DNA of 37,437 nt from Merdiplasma sp905207905 (GCA_902475025.1 CABRXX010000024.1:1-37437); one strand, 5' to 3'. Numbered from the stretch's first letter, positions 14,973-24,024 are shown. The notes: generated by a model not told the origin, from the letters alone. Numbers and translations are program-made.

Positions 14973-16751
14973 CTACTCGATCACATGATATTCCTTCAGC
15001 AGCTTCTCAATATCCGTACCCTGAATCTGAGTCAGGAGCTTCTTTACCACCATCTTTTCCTTCAGTCCCAGCTTCATCTGGGTGAGAGGCTTACCGTCCC
15101 GAAGCTGAATGGAAGCGTTTAGCAGATCTCTCACATCATAAACACTGCCCCATACTTCCGGCACTCCACGGTCCACATTCAGCAGCGTATACACAGCCTC
15201 CATACCGGTGCGCATTGAGTATTCTGTGGTAAAAATGGTATCCCGACGGGTTTCTGCGAACTGACCCAGGAAAGCAAAATTTACAGCTCCTTGCGGAACC
15301 ACCTCCGGCCGGTCTCCCGCTGTTCTTGGCATAAAGAAGGCAGTAATGTAAGGCATCATGCAGGGCACCGTATTGGCACTATTCTCTGCCAGCGCTTCAA
15401 TTTCCTGTACAGGCACACCCAAATGATACAACCACTCCATACAGATTTCCTTTCCGGTGCAGTCTCTCATTGGTTTTTTCACAAAATTTCCGGGACGGTC
15501 GCTGAAAAGGCCATATACCCACACCACGCACTGATCCTTTGGCTGGTTTCTAAACTGGGGCTGACGGTTGATGGTCCAGCTTAACAGCCAGCCGGAATCT
15601 TTCACCGTCACAATTCCTCCGGTAACCACGCCTCCGCTGAACGGATCCCGCCTGCAGATTTTTTTAATGTAAGGAATGATCTTCTGATCCAAAGTTGTCA
15701 CCGTAGCGCTCATCCAGTTGCTCTGTTCCGGATCGTAGCAGAATTTATCCGGATGTCCAAAGCTCTCATCCTGGGCGGCGATTCTCCGCCACATATCCCA
15801 GCCGCCGCCCGGTTTGATCTCTGTCTGGAACTTGGCGGGCTCATTCTGCGATCCCAGAGTGGAATTTTCCACACAGCCTCCGTTGGTAATAAACACCAGA
15901 TCCTCCTCTGTCAAATCAATAAACTCCGTGTTTCCCTCTGCCATCAGCTCCAGCCTCTTTGCCGCCTTTCTTCCGGGAGTGATGTCAAACTCCACATTCA
16001 CCACCTTGGTATTATAATGGAATTGAACGCCAAAGCTTTCCAAATATTTGATCATAGGAAGAATCATGGATTCATACTGGTTATATCTGGTAAAACGCAG
16101 GGCAGTGAAATCTGGAAGCCCTCCCACATGGTGGATATAACGCTGAATATAGCGTTTCATCTCCAGCGCGCTGTGCCAGTTTTCAAAGGCAAACATGGTG
16201 CGCCAATACAGCCAGAAATTAGATTCAAACACCTCTTCGTCAAAAAAATCTGTGATCCGCTTATCATACAACAGTTCATCTGCTGTGAAGAACAGCTTCA
16301 TGATCTCCATGGCTCCCTTGTCGCTCAAACCAAACTTCCCGTCTGTATGAGCATCCTGCCCCTGCTTTTCTGTAGCCCGCATCAGGGAATAGTTTGGATC
16401 TTTTTTATTCAGCCAGTAGTATTCGTCCAGCACGCTGATCCCTTCTGTCTCGATGGAGGGAATGGAACGAAACAGATCCCACATCACCTCAAAATGGTTG
16501 TCCATCTCCCGGCCGCCCCGCATCACATAGCCAAGTCCCGGATACTCATACCCGTCACAGGCTCCTCCTGGAATGGCATCTTTTTCAAAAATATGGATGT
16601 GCTTTCCATTCATCTGGCCGTCTCTTACCAAGTAACAGGCAGCTGTCAGAGCTGCCAGACCGGTTCCTACAATATAAGCAGATTTCCGTTCCACTCCTTC
16701 CGGTTTTTTCGGACGGGCAAACGCTTCATAATTACCGCTTGAATAATACAT
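14973..16751 (-). CDS. ohyA: Oleate hydratase (FAD-dependent, MCRA family)
   Basis: A 592-residue member of the oleate hydratase family, formerly myosin-cross-reactive antigen. It adds water to the cis-9 double bond of oleate or linoleate to make 10-hydroxy fatty acids, a detoxification step in gut Firmicutes. The FAD-binding dinucleotide fold begins at about residue 24 (SAYIVGTGLAALTAACYLVRDG) and is followed by HIFEKDAIPGGACDG and GYVMRGGREMDNHFE, which contains the conserved glutamate of the active site region. Length and the C-terminal helices match the family. It starts after AAAGGAGG. A TetR-type gene lies just upstream and may regulate it. Confidence 0.95.
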   Translation of the reverse strand: MYYSSGNYEAFARPKKPEGVERKSAYIVGTGLAALTAACYLVRDGQMNGKHIHIFEKDAIPGGACDGYEYPGLGYVMRGGREMDNHFEVMWDLFRSIPSIETEGISVLDEYYWLNKKDPNYSLMRATEKQGQDAHTDGKFGLSDKGAMEIMKLFFTADELLYDKRITDFFDEEVFESNFWLYWRTMFAFENWHSALEMKRYIQRYIHHVGGLPDFTALRFTRYNQYESMILPMIKYLESFGVQFHYNTKVVNVEFDITPGRKAAKRLELMAEGNTEFIDLTEEDLVFITNGGCVENSTLGSQNEPAKFQTEIKPGGGWDMWRRIAAQDESFGHPDKFCYDPEQSNWMSATVTTLDQKIIPYIKKICRRDPFSGGVVTGGIVTVKDSGWLLSWTINRQPQFRNQPKDQCVVWVYGLFSDRPGNFVKKPMRDCTGKEICMEWLYHLGVPVQEIEALAENSANTVPCMMPYITAFFMPRTAGDRPEVVPQGAVNFAFLGQFAETRRDTIFTTEYSMRTGMEAVYTLLNVDRGVPEVWGSVYDVRDLLNASIQLRDGKPLTQMKLGLKEKMVVKKLLTQIQGTDIEKLLKEYHVIE

Positions 16752-16783
16752 CTCGATTCCTCCTTTTGGCAGGGGCTATAAAA

Positions 16784-16809
16784 AATCTGTTGCAGACTTC
16801 TCCGCCTGA
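16784..16809. repeat. Fragment of the dispersed structured repeat (left end)
   Basis: TCTG-TTGCAGACTTCTCCGCCTG here closely matches the left end of the element at 4218-4335. It sits just upstream of the oleate hydratase ribosome site, in its leader. Only about 25 bases are recognisable. Confidence 0.5.
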
Positions 16810-16896
16810 ATTGCTCTTACAACATCTTTCCCCTAAATGCAATGGTTCTTCTGATGCTGCTTATTCTACCCGTCCTCCCGCTTTTTTACCATAAAC

Positions 16897-16933
16897 AAAA
16901 AAAGGGCGGTGATAAAAATCCTATCATCGCGCC
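16897..16933 (-). terminator. Terminator after the TetR-type gene
   Basis: On the minus strand a GGCG..TGATA stem pairs with TATCA..CGCC around a T-rich loop and is followed by CTTTTTTTG. It ends the TetR-family transcript and separates it from oleate hydratase, which then needs its own promoter. Confidence 0.7.
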
Positions 16934-17021
16934 ATAATTGACTTATTTTTTATCATTTCTCCTGTTTTGATCAACAAAAATGCCAGGCAGGTTTCCCCGC
17001 CTCCAATCCGATATGCCTCCT

Positions 17022-17579
17022 TCAGTTCCTCCGAAATGCCTCCAGCGCCCTGCCAATGTCCCCCCGCACCAGGATGCTGAGGCGGTCGATAATTTTCTGA
17101 GGTTCTTCCTTCATCCCATCTTTTACCCAGTTTACCAAAATGCCCACAAAGGCATACTTATAAAAATCAGCAATAAACTGCTTATCCTGCTCCAGCACCT
17201 CCATGCCGACTCCCTGCTCCTCTATGACCCCCATCAGAAGGTCAAAGGTAAGCTGATACAGGTACGTCTCCATGTGTTCTCTGCTCACAGAATGGTACAC
17301 ATTGGTAAAAAAAGATTTATTGTCCTGCACTACTTGAAAGATGTTCAAAAACCCCTCCTGCCAGGTACTGTAAGTCTTTTTGTCTGCCAATGCCTCCGCT
17401 GCTTCCTGGGCGCAGATCCATTCTACCAGATCATAGATATCGCTGAAATGATAGTAAAAGGTCATGCGGTTCACTCCGCAGTCCTCTGTGATGTCATTGA
17501 TGGTGATCTGATTTAACAGTTTCGTATTCAGCAGCTTTTTTAAAGACGCTGCCAGCGCTTTTTTGGTGATCTGGGACAT
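17022..17579 (-). CDS. TetR/AcrR family transcriptional regulator
   Basis: A 185-residue TetR-type regulator. The helix-turn-helix is at about 8-52 (LAASLKKLLNTKLLNQITINDITEDCGVNRMTFYYHFSDIYDLVEWI). The C-terminal all-helical domain resembles the TetR_C_8 group found in DhaS-like and fatty-acid-responsive regulators. It probably controls itself and the adjacent oleate hydratase, sensing a fatty acid, but this is inferred only from position. The ATG has GGAGG about 8 bases upstream. It ends in a terminator, so it is its own transcript. A pair of TTGCACAA direct repeats lies about 80 bases upstream. Confidence 0.88.
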   Translation of the reverse strand: MSQITKKALAASLKKLLNTKLLNQITINDITEDCGVNRMTFYYHFSDIYDLVEWICAQEAAEALADKKTYSTWQEGFLNIFQVVQDNKSFFTNVYHSVSREHMETYLYQLTFDLLMGVIEEQGVGMEVLEQDKQFIADFYKYAFVGILVNWVKDGMKEEPQKIIDRLSILVRGDIGRALEAFRRN

Positions 17580-17658
17580 GAATGTTGCCTCCTTCTTTCT
17601 TTTCTTCCCCTTAGGATTAAGGTATCAAAACCCCTCTTAACCAACGCGCTCTGTCAGA

Positions 17659-17679
17659 TTGCACAAAAGGCTTGCACAA
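17659..17679. promoter_or_regulatory. Direct repeat TTGCACAA upstream of the TetR gene
   Basis: TTGCACAA occurs at 17659-17666 and again at 17672-17679, a 13-base period, about 80 bases before the TetR start codon. Such short direct repeats can be operator half-sites. Nothing else supports this. Confidence 0.3.
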
Positions 17680-17796
17680 GTGACAACCGCTCATTTTCCC
17701 TAAGGGTCTATTTCTACGCAATACTGACATCCGTGTACAAAGGACAGCATCCCTCAAGCTATGATATTGACGGAAATTATCTCAGACACAAAACAT

Positions 17797-18684
17797 TTAA
17801 GAAACATTCATGCGGTTTCGGAATTCATTGGCTGATATTCCCGTAATCTTCTTAAACACTCTGGAAAAATGGGCCAGATCCAGAAAGCCCACGTTCTCCG
17901 CCACATCCCCAATACGAAGAGCTGGATCTTTTAACAGGACTTTAGCCTCCTCCACCCGAATGGTGTTCAAAAGCTCGGAAAAACTTTGGCCCCCGTGGCG
18001 GTTCAACAGCTTGCTTAAATGCCACTGACTCACATAGATATGATCTGCCACTTCTGTCAGGGTCAATCTGTGCTGATAGTTTTTCTTCATATAGGCGATG
18101 GCGCTGTTTACCAAAAAACTTCCAGCCTGCTCCTGGCTGTCATTTTTTTCCATCTGTCCGGTCTGCTCCCCACAATCCTGCCCCTCCTGATAGTCCAGGC
18201 CCTTCCGGCAATCCGTATCCTCCTGACAGTCCAGATTCTTCCACAAAGTCGAATCGTCCCTAAGATCCGGCTCCTTCCCCTGTTTCTCCTGCTCCGGCAG
18301 GATTCCTTTCTTTCTCAGCTTCTCCGTCATAACCTTCAGAGCTTCTTCTAATTCTTCCATATCTGACGGTTTTAAGATATACCGGGTCACCCCAAGCCGC
18401 AGCGCCTGCTGCAGCAGGTCAAAATCCCGATATCCTGTGAGAATGGTCAGCTCCAGGTTCTCAAACTCCGACTTTAAAGCCGCTGCCATCAAAAGCCCGT
18501 CCATTTTGGGCATATAGATATCGGAAAACACAATGTCCGGCTGAATCTGACGGATCAGCTTCAGCCCTTCCGCTCCATCCCCGGCAGTCCCCACCACCTG
18601 ACAGTGATACGCTTCCCATGGCAGCAGCCTGCTCAATCCCTTTAAGATAATAGGCTCATCATCAATCAGAACTACCTTATACAT
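17797..18684 (-). CDS. Response regulator, YesN-like (REC plus AraC HTH)
   Basis: A 295-residue response regulator. The receiver domain (about 1-118) has acidic residues at D9-D10, the phosphoacceptor D55 in FSDIYMPKMDG and the conserved lysine in RYILKPSD. The AraC-type double helix-turn-helix fills about 190-295 (VADHIYVSQWHLSKLLNRHGGQSFSELLNTIRV onward). A linker of about 55 residues between them is unusually rich in Asp, Gln and Cys and imperfectly repetitive. It is the likely partner of the YesM-type kinase at 22163-23902, controlling the sugar importer. The ATG ending at 18684 has AGGAAAG; an upstream GTG at 18705 would overlap that site. Confidence 0.93.
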   Translation of the reverse strand: MYKVVLIDDEPIILKGLSRLLPWEAYHCQVVGTAGDGAEGLKLIRQIQPDIVFSDIYMPKMDGLLMAAALKSEFENLELTILTGYRDFDLLQQALRLGVTRYILKPSDMEELEEALKVMTEKLRKKGILPEQEKQGKEPDLRDDSTLWKNLDCQEDTDCRKGLDYQEGQDCGEQTGQMEKNDSQEQAGSFLVNSAIAYMKKNYQHRLTLTEVADHIYVSQWHLSKLLNRHGGQSFSELLNTIRVEEAKVLLKDPALRIGDVAENVGFLDLAHFSRVFKKITGISANEFRNRMNVS

Positions 18685-18757
18685 CTTAGTCTTTCCTCTC
18701 CCCACAAACTTTCTGCCTCTTGTATACAGAGGCTATTGTCCCAGGTACACTGATGCT

Positions 18758-18786
18758 ATTATAGTATGATTACTGTATAAGCGCAA
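18758..18786 (-). promoter_or_regulatory. Promoter of the response regulator gene
   Basis: On the minus strand TTGCGC (18781-18786) and TATAAT (18758-18763) are 17 bases apart. The leader contains a small GCCTCT/AGAGGC hairpin. The regulator can thus be made independently of the transporter genes. Confidence 0.65.
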
Positions 18787-18799
18787 CAGCAGCCTGTCA

Positions 18800-19669
18800 T
18801 CAGCCCTTTACAGCTCCTGCCACCATTCCCTTGATAATATACTTTTGCAGGAACGTATACAGAATCAGTACCGGCACCACCACAATGGTCACTGCTGCTG
18901 CCATCAGGCCATAATTAGTGCCTTCCATGGCAGTCAGTTCCTTCAGCAGACGGGTGATGGTCCACTGAGGCTTGATTCTTAAGAAAAAGGACTGCATAAA
19001 TAAATCATTATAGCTCCAGAGAAAAGTAAAGATCGCCACAGTGGCAAAAGAAGGTTTTGCCAGAGGCACAATAATTTTCGTAAAAATCTGCCCTGTACGG
19101 CATCCTTCCAGATAGGCCGCCTCCTCCAAATCAATGGGCAGACTTCGGATATAGCCTGAGAGAACCAGGATAGCAAAGGCCAGATTGCCTGCGATCTGAG
19201 GCAAAGCACAGGAGACCAGAGAAAGCCACCGATTGCTGCTGTTTACCAGACCAAGGGCTGCCTCCATACGAAACACAGGAACAATGGTGGAAAAAGCAGG
19301 AAACATCATACTGGCTACCACCAGGGATTTTAAAAAATTTCTGCCCTTAAATTCAAACCGCACCAGGGCAAAAGAGGCCAAGCCCGCCAAAGCCATTACC
19401 ACAAGGGTTACCGTGCCGGAAAGCAGAATGCTGTTTAGGTAAGCTCCCAGAATGGGAACCCGGTCAAAGGCCCGCTTATAATTGGCAAGAGTAAATAGTT
19501 CTCCCACCGGAAGGGCAAAGGAGTTGGACACAATCTCTGTTTTTACCTTAAAGGAATTCAGCGCCACCCAGATCAAAGGATAGATGGTCGATAATGCCCA
19601 GATCCCCAGTACCAGATATACCGGAACCATCCAGTACTGTCTTTTTTTCTTTTTCACTGTTTGTTTCAT
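18800..19669 (-). CDS. Carbohydrate ABC transporter permease, MalG/AraQ type
   Basis: A 289-residue inner permease of a CUT1 sugar importer. Six membrane helices are visible, and the EAA loop that docks the ATPase is DLEEAAYLEGCRTGQIFTKIIVPLAKP (about 192-218). It pairs with the permease gene immediately upstream. I place the start at the ATG ending at 19669, with GAGGAGG nine bases before it; the longer frame begins with a TTG at 19687 inside that ribosome site. The transport ATPase is not encoded nearby, so a shared MsmX-type ATPase is expected, as is usual for CUT1 systems in Firmicutes. Confidence 0.94.
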   Translation of the reverse strand: MKQTVKKKKRQYWMVPVYLVLGIWALSTIYPLIWVALNSFKVKTEIVSNSFALPVGELFTLANYKRAFDRVPILGAYLNSILLSGTVTLVVMALAGLASFALVRFEFKGRNFLKSLVVASMMFPAFSTIVPVFRMEAALGLVNSSNRWLSLVSCALPQIAGNLAFAILVLSGYIRSLPIDLEEAAYLEGCRTGQIFTKIIVPLAKPSFATVAIFTFLWSYNDLFMQSFFLRIKPQWTITRLLKELTAMEGTNYGLMAAAVTIVVVPVLILYTFLQKYIIKGMVAGAVKG

Positions 19670-19683
19670 CGCTTCCATCCTCC

Positions 19684-20574
19684 TCAATAATCCTTTTCCT
19701 TGAAGATGCGGTTCACAATCTTAGAAGAGATCACTCCCAGCACCACGATCACCACCGCAATGGCGCAGCCGTAATCTGTATTTCTGGTCTCATTCGCATG
19801 ATAGTACATATACGTTCCCGTAAGCCAGGTGGAATTTAAAGGCATTCCCTTTGGAAACATCACCCAGGGAAGGTCAAAAACCTTCAGCGCTCCCGTCATA
19901 GCCAGAACGGCGCAGGTGCAGAGCACATTGTGAAGCATGGGGAGGGTTATGTACCGGATTCTCTGCCACCTGCTGGCCCCGTCAATGGCTGCCGCCTCAT
20001 GAAGATCCATGGGAATATTGTTCAGCCCCGTAATAATAATCACAAAATAAAAGCCAACGTACTGCCACATAACCGGGATCATCAAGGTGATAAAGGCCCG
20101 CGCCTGGTCTTTCCAGTCGATCAGTTCCGTCTGGCCAAAAATCGCCAGCAGCTGGTTTAGCATTCCCTTATCCCGCAAAAAAATCAGATTAAAGAGAAGT
20201 CCCAGAGCCGTGGCTGAAATTACAATAGGAAAAAAATACACCACTCGGAAAAATTTTGCTCCCACACGGATCTGATCCACCAAAATCGCCAGCACCAGAG
20301 CGATTCCCACCTGAAACACCAGAGTGCATACCATCAAAATTAAGGTATTTCTTAAGGCAATCAACATATTGGGATCCTTTAGCATCTCCAGATAATTGGA
20401 ATACCAGGGATCCAGAAATCCCCTGCTCTCCCCAGCCAGTCCCTTGATCTGCTGAAAGCTGTTTAAAATATTCATGAAAAACGGATAGTACAAAAATGCC
20501 GCCATAAACAGAAATCCAGGGATCAGGAATAGTGCAACATACTTTTTATTATTTTTATAGATATTCGCTCCCAT
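19684..20574 (-). CDS. Carbohydrate ABC transporter permease, MalF/UgpA type
   Basis: A 296-residue permease with six membrane helices and the EAA loop MDLHEAAAIDGASRWQRIRYITLPML (about 198-223). It forms the transmembrane pore with the following permease, whose ribosome site overlaps this gene's end. The N-terminus (NIYKNNKKYVALFLIPGFLFMAAFLYYPFFMNILNSF) is typical of the MalF/UgpA branch of CUT1 permeases. It is separated from the binding-protein gene by 128 bases that contain a strong hairpin. The start has GGAGAGGG. Confidence 0.95.
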   Translation of the reverse strand: MGANIYKNNKKYVALFLIPGFLFMAAFLYYPFFMNILNSFQQIKGLAGESRGFLDPWYSNYLEMLKDPNMLIALRNTLILMVCTLVFQVGIALVLAILVDQIRVGAKFFRVVYFFPIVISATALGLLFNLIFLRDKGMLNQLLAIFGQTELIDWKDQARAFITLMIPVMWQYVGFYFVIIITGLNNIPMDLHEAAAIDGASRWQRIRYITLPMLHNVLCTCAVLAMTGALKVFDLPWVMFPKGMPLNSTWLTGTYMYYHANETRNTDYGCAIAVVIVVLGVISSKIVNRIFKEKDY

Positions 20575-20595
20575 ACAATGCCCTCTCCATAAAGC

Positions 20596-20638
20596 GGAGG
20601 ATGCCGCTCATCGCATCAGACTGTCTGCAGCATCCTCC
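20596..20638 (-). other. Hairpin between binding protein and permease genes
   Basis: A 9-bp perfect stem (GGAGGATGC with GCATCCTCC) extended by further weaker pairs, without a T-tract. Such hairpins after the binding-protein gene commonly protect its mRNA 3' end or attenuate the permeases, giving more binding protein than permease. Confidence 0.7.
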
Positions 20639-20702
20639 CATTTTGCTATTGTTTCACGATCATATTTCTGTGATTCGTTACTGATTAGTTTTTGTTCTGC
20701 CG

Positions 20703-22010
20703 TTACTGGGCATGGTAGATCTCAAGCCCCTCTGCCACTGCCTCCTCTGGAGAAACATTTCCGGTCACAATATCAGGCATTCCGTCAAACGTGGGCACAC
20801 GGCACTCACCGTTAAACAGATCCTGTACTGCTCCGGTGAGGGAAGTGGTACCTGCCATCATTTCCATAGCCTTAATTTGAAGAGAATTAAACTGCGCTTC
20901 ATCCACTGCAGGCGCGCTCTTTAATGCAGATGCAGTGTGCTGCGCAAATTTGGCAACAACTTCATCGCTGATCATATGCATTACAAAGTCCACTGCTGCG
21001 TCACGCTTCTCTTCATCCTCCCAGGCTGCTGCGCTGATGTAATAGCCGCTGGACATACCACCGATAAGATCTGTGGCTTTTCTCTCGCCCTTGCCGGGAA
21101 CATAGGTAACGGTAAATTTATCCAGCTTCTCTGCATCCAGTGTTGCGGGATCCTCCGGATCAGACTGGCAGTTTCCAACAATGCCTCCCACTTTCCAGGA
21201 ACCGTCAATGAGAAATGCTGCCTTATCTTCCATAAACATGGCAAAGGTCTCATCGTCTGTGGCAGACAGAGTATTCTCCGGGAAGTAACCGGCCTCATAC
21301 AAGGCCTTGATATCCTCCATGCCAGCCACCCATGCTCCTGCTTCGTCAACAGATGCAGGGATGGTAAGGTGATCCTTTACATTGCCGTTGTTGAAAATAC
21401 AGAACTCCCACCAGTAATGAGGAATGTTTCCAAGTGCCGCTGCGATGGGAGCATAGCCTGCATCCTTGATCTTCTGGCAGTCCTCCAGGAATGCATCCCA
21501 GGTATAATCTGCCCCTGGAATCTCCACTCCGGCTGCTTTCAGAACCTCTGTGTTCACAAACATTGCCTCCCAGAAACCGTTCACCGGAACTGCATACCGA
21601 ACGCCGTCCACCAAAGAAGCCGGGATCAGCTCATCATTCATATTTGCCGCATAATCCGGATACTCTTCCCGAATCGTATCAATGGGAACTACCTTGCCAG
21701 CCTCAATAAATGCATTGGCATCTGCTCCGTTGAAGAAAAACAGTACGTCCGGATCTGCTCCTGTCTGGAAGTCCATCTCTACCCTGGCCTTAAACTCCTC
21801 GCTGGAGGTAGCGGACGCGTCGTTCACTTTATTTCCTGTTGCTTCCTCCCAAGCTGCCACCTCATCTTTGAAGTTCTGTGCATTTCCATCCTCTCCCGCA
21901 AAAGTGGTGGTAACGTTTAACTCCACTCCCTCTGCAAATACTGGCATCGCTCCTGTCAGTGCGGTGCATGCAACGGTACCTGCCACTAAAACTGCTAACC
22001 TTCTTTTCAT
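20703..22010 (-). CDS. Sugar ABC transporter substrate-binding protein (family 1)
   Basis: A 435-residue extracellular solute-binding protein of the CUT1 type. The mature part has the family pattern (WEEATGNKV, FNGADANAFIEAGKVVPID, YAVPVNGFWEAMFVNTEVLKAAG, AFLIDGSWKVGGI). The signal peptide (about 1-26) ends PVFA-EG, a signal peptidase I-type site. I see no good lipobox: the only cysteine, Cys15, is preceded by Thr-Val-Ala. That is odd, as Gram-positive binding proteins are normally lipid-anchored. The sugar is inferred from context to be chitobiose or another beta-linked disaccharide. The start has GGGAGG. Confidence 0.93.
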   Translation of the reverse strand: MKRRLAVLVAGTVACTALTGAMPVFAEGVELNVTTTFAGEDGNAQNFKDEVAAWEEATGNKVNDASATSSEEFKARVEMDFQTGADPDVLFFFNGADANAFIEAGKVVPIDTIREEYPDYAANMNDELIPASLVDGVRYAVPVNGFWEAMFVNTEVLKAAGVEIPGADYTWDAFLEDCQKIKDAGYAPIAAALGNIPHYWWEFCIFNNGNVKDHLTIPASVDEAGAWVAGMEDIKALYEAGYFPENTLSATDDETFAMFMEDKAAFLIDGSWKVGGIVGNCQSDPEDPATLDAEKLDKFTVTYVPGKGERKATDLIGGMSSGYYISAAAWEDEEKRDAAVDFVMHMISDEVVAKFAQHTASALKSAPAVDEAQFNSLQIKAMEMMAGTTSLTGAVQDLFNGECRVPTFDGMPDIVTGNVSPEEAVAEGLEIYHAQ

Positions 22011-22061
22011 GTAACTACCTCCCTATACCTTTGATTTTGAAAAAACTTTCGTTTCTCTTTG

Positions 22062-22070
22062 ATAATACCA
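22062..22070 (-). promoter_or_regulatory. Candidate extended -10 promoter of the transporter genes
   Basis: The minus strand reads TGGTATTAT, a TGn plus -10 arrangement, about 50 bases upstream of the binding-protein ATG; no good -35 is present. A TTGAGTTATTCAA dyad lies just upstream and could be an activator site, as expected for a YesN-activated promoter. Confidence 0.35.
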
Positions 22071-22162
22071 GTATGCACCATTTTTTGTTTTTTTGAATAA
22101 CTCAAACTGTGCTTTCTTGTCTTTTATTGGTCAGAATACCATCCATCATTCGACAAAACTGA

Positions 22163-23902
22163 TTATTTTTGGTTTTCCTGACGAAAAGGGATGGTCACAC
22201 AAGCAGAAACTCTGCCGTCCTGCTCCCGGATCTGCAAGCCGCAGGGAGGACCAAAAAGGATTCTCAGTCTTTGATTTACATTTGCGATCCCCAGATTTCC
22301 GGAAGGCTCCTTGCTGGTATTGTATTCCGGATCCAGCAGTCTGCGGATTCGCTCCCCATCCTCCCTGGAAAGTCCGCCATCATTAAGCGTTTCCAGATAA
22401 AAGTACTGTTCATCATGATATCCCCGCAGAATCACTTCACCGCTTCCCTTAGGCACTACCCCATGTTCAATGGCATTTTCTATTAAGGGCTGCAGAATCA
22501 GTCTTGGCACCATGCAGTCCATCAGTTCCTGCGGAATATCAATTTTTACAGAGAGCCGTTTTCCCAAACGTTCCCGCATAATATACAGGTAGGAATTTAC
22601 ATAGCCCATCTCCTCTGCCAGCCGTATCTCCGGCCGTTTCCTCCGATCCATCACTGCATCCATCATTGTGGACAGAGCTCCGATCATTTTACTCACCTTT
22701 ACATTCCCTTCCAGCCTTGCCTCCCAGTTAATGATCTCCAGCGTATTATTCATAAAATGGGGATTGATGTGGGACTGAAGAGCCATGATCTTTGCCTCTC
22801 TTAAAGCAATCTCCTCCTGATAGCTCTTAAGGATCTGTTCTTCCAGGCTCTTAGACATCTGATTCACTGCATTCGTCAGATACTGAAATTCCAGATTGGA
22901 GGACTCCGAAGCCACCTGATACCCCAGCTCCCCCCGTTCAATATGATGCATGCCTTCGATCAGCTGCTCCACAGGATAGGAAACTTCCCTGCGAAATACC
23001 TTCAGCACCGTTGCCAGCATCAGCAGCATCGAAAGCAGCATCCCTCCCAGCACATAGGGATATCCGTAAAAGGGAAACATTGTCACTGCCTTGTTGATCA
23101 TCATGGCGGAATGCAGCTCATACCCGTCGCCAGCAAGGCTGTCCATCACACACAGTCTCCCCCGAATCCAGCGATTCGGCATATCCCCTGAGTTTGCAAA
23201 ACGCTTCTCCCATTTCTCTTCCTCCCCAGGACAGAGGAGCAGGGGTTCCTCATTGATCCGTACGCACACCTCATCCCCCATAGGAAAGGTGGCAATGCTG
23301 TCAAAACAGTAGGCCTGGTTCAGACACAGCACCAGAACCGCCTTGGTTTCATAATGACTGTCCTTGAGATTTCGCACCAGATACAGGGAATTTCCCCGAA
23401 CCAGAAGTCCCACCGCTGTATCCAGCGTCTCCGCCAGTTCCGCCACAGCCTCATGATCTTTGTCCCAGTATTTCCGGATCTGCTGATAGGTCCCGTTTCC
23501 CCGTTCACTGTATACACTGCTGAAATTCCTGGTATCCTCCTTTTGGAACCACAAAACGGCACTGGAAATAGCGCTGCTTTTCTGATATTTGGAAGCAAGG
23601 TACTCCGAATATCCCTTTTTCGCCGCTGTGTAAGACATCTCTCCCTTTAGATATTTCTCCCGGATCTCCAGAATCTCTCCGTCATAAGAAGCCTGCCTGG
23701 AATCATGGACTGCCCCGTTGAGCCGCTCCACACAAATCCGGTTGTTAAATTCCAGTTGTCTGCGATAATTGTCCACTGTCACCTCCATGTGGTTGCTTCC
23801 CACATAAACACCAAGCACGCCGATAAAAAGGAAAAGAGGAATCAGCCAGCAAAGCAGCTGAATCCTGATCACCTTCCACTTCATTGAATGCTGCCTTTTC
23901 AT
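22163..23902 (-). CDS. Sensor histidine kinase, YesM family
   Basis: A 579-residue membrane kinase. Membrane helix 1 is at about 13-33 and helix 2 at about 278-301; between them is an extracellular sensor region of about 240 residues. After a HAMP-like stretch (about 302-358) comes the His_kinase domain with SHINPHFMNNTLE; His382 of NPHF is the expected phosphorylation site. The ATPase domain has the N box LIENAIEHG (about 473-481) and GNLGIANVNQRL. YesM kinases pair with YesN-type regulators and control sugar ABC importers. It precedes the binding protein by about 150 bases. GGAGG lies 7 bases before the ATG. Confidence 0.95.
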   Translation of the reverse strand: MKRQHSMKWKVIRIQLLCWLIPLFLFIGVLGVYVGSNHMEVTVDNYRRQLEFNNRICVERLNGAVHDSRQASYDGEILEIREKYLKGEMSYTAAKKGYSEYLASKYQKSSAISSAVLWFQKEDTRNFSSVYSERGNGTYQQIRKYWDKDHEAVAELAETLDTAVGLLVRGNSLYLVRNLKDSHYETKAVLVLCLNQAYCFDSIATFPMGDEVCVRINEEPLLLCPGEEEKWEKRFANSGDMPNRWIRGRLCVMDSLAGDGYELHSAMMINKAVTMFPFYGYPYVLGGMLLSMLLMLATVLKVFRREVSYPVEQLIEGMHHIERGELGYQVASESSNLEFQYLTNAVNQMSKSLEEQILKSYQEEIALREAKIMALQSHINPHFMNNTLEIINWEARLEGNVKVSKMIGALSTMMDAVMDRRKRPEIRLAEEMGYVNSYLYIMRERLGKRLSVKIDIPQELMDCMVPRLILQPLIENAIEHGVVPKGSGEVILRGYHDEQYFYLETLNDGGLSREDGERIRRLLDPEYNTSKEPSGNLGIANVNQRLRILFGPPCGLQIREQDGRVSACVTIPFRQENQK

Positions 23903-24024
23903 TCTGATTCCTCCCTACTATATTACTGCTTTCGTACTGCTCGTTTACCTCACTGTTTTTCCATTACGGTTTTCCATTCTGATTGCTTCAAAATTCCCCA
24001 AAACATCTGTCCGGAAGATTTCTA

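Noticed and set aside
15753..16742. 329-codon open frame on the plus strand
   Set aside because: Antisense to oleate hydratase, whose family match is unambiguous.
20937..21920. 327-codon open frame on the plus strand
   Set aside because: Antisense shadow of the solute-binding protein gene, with no family resemblance.
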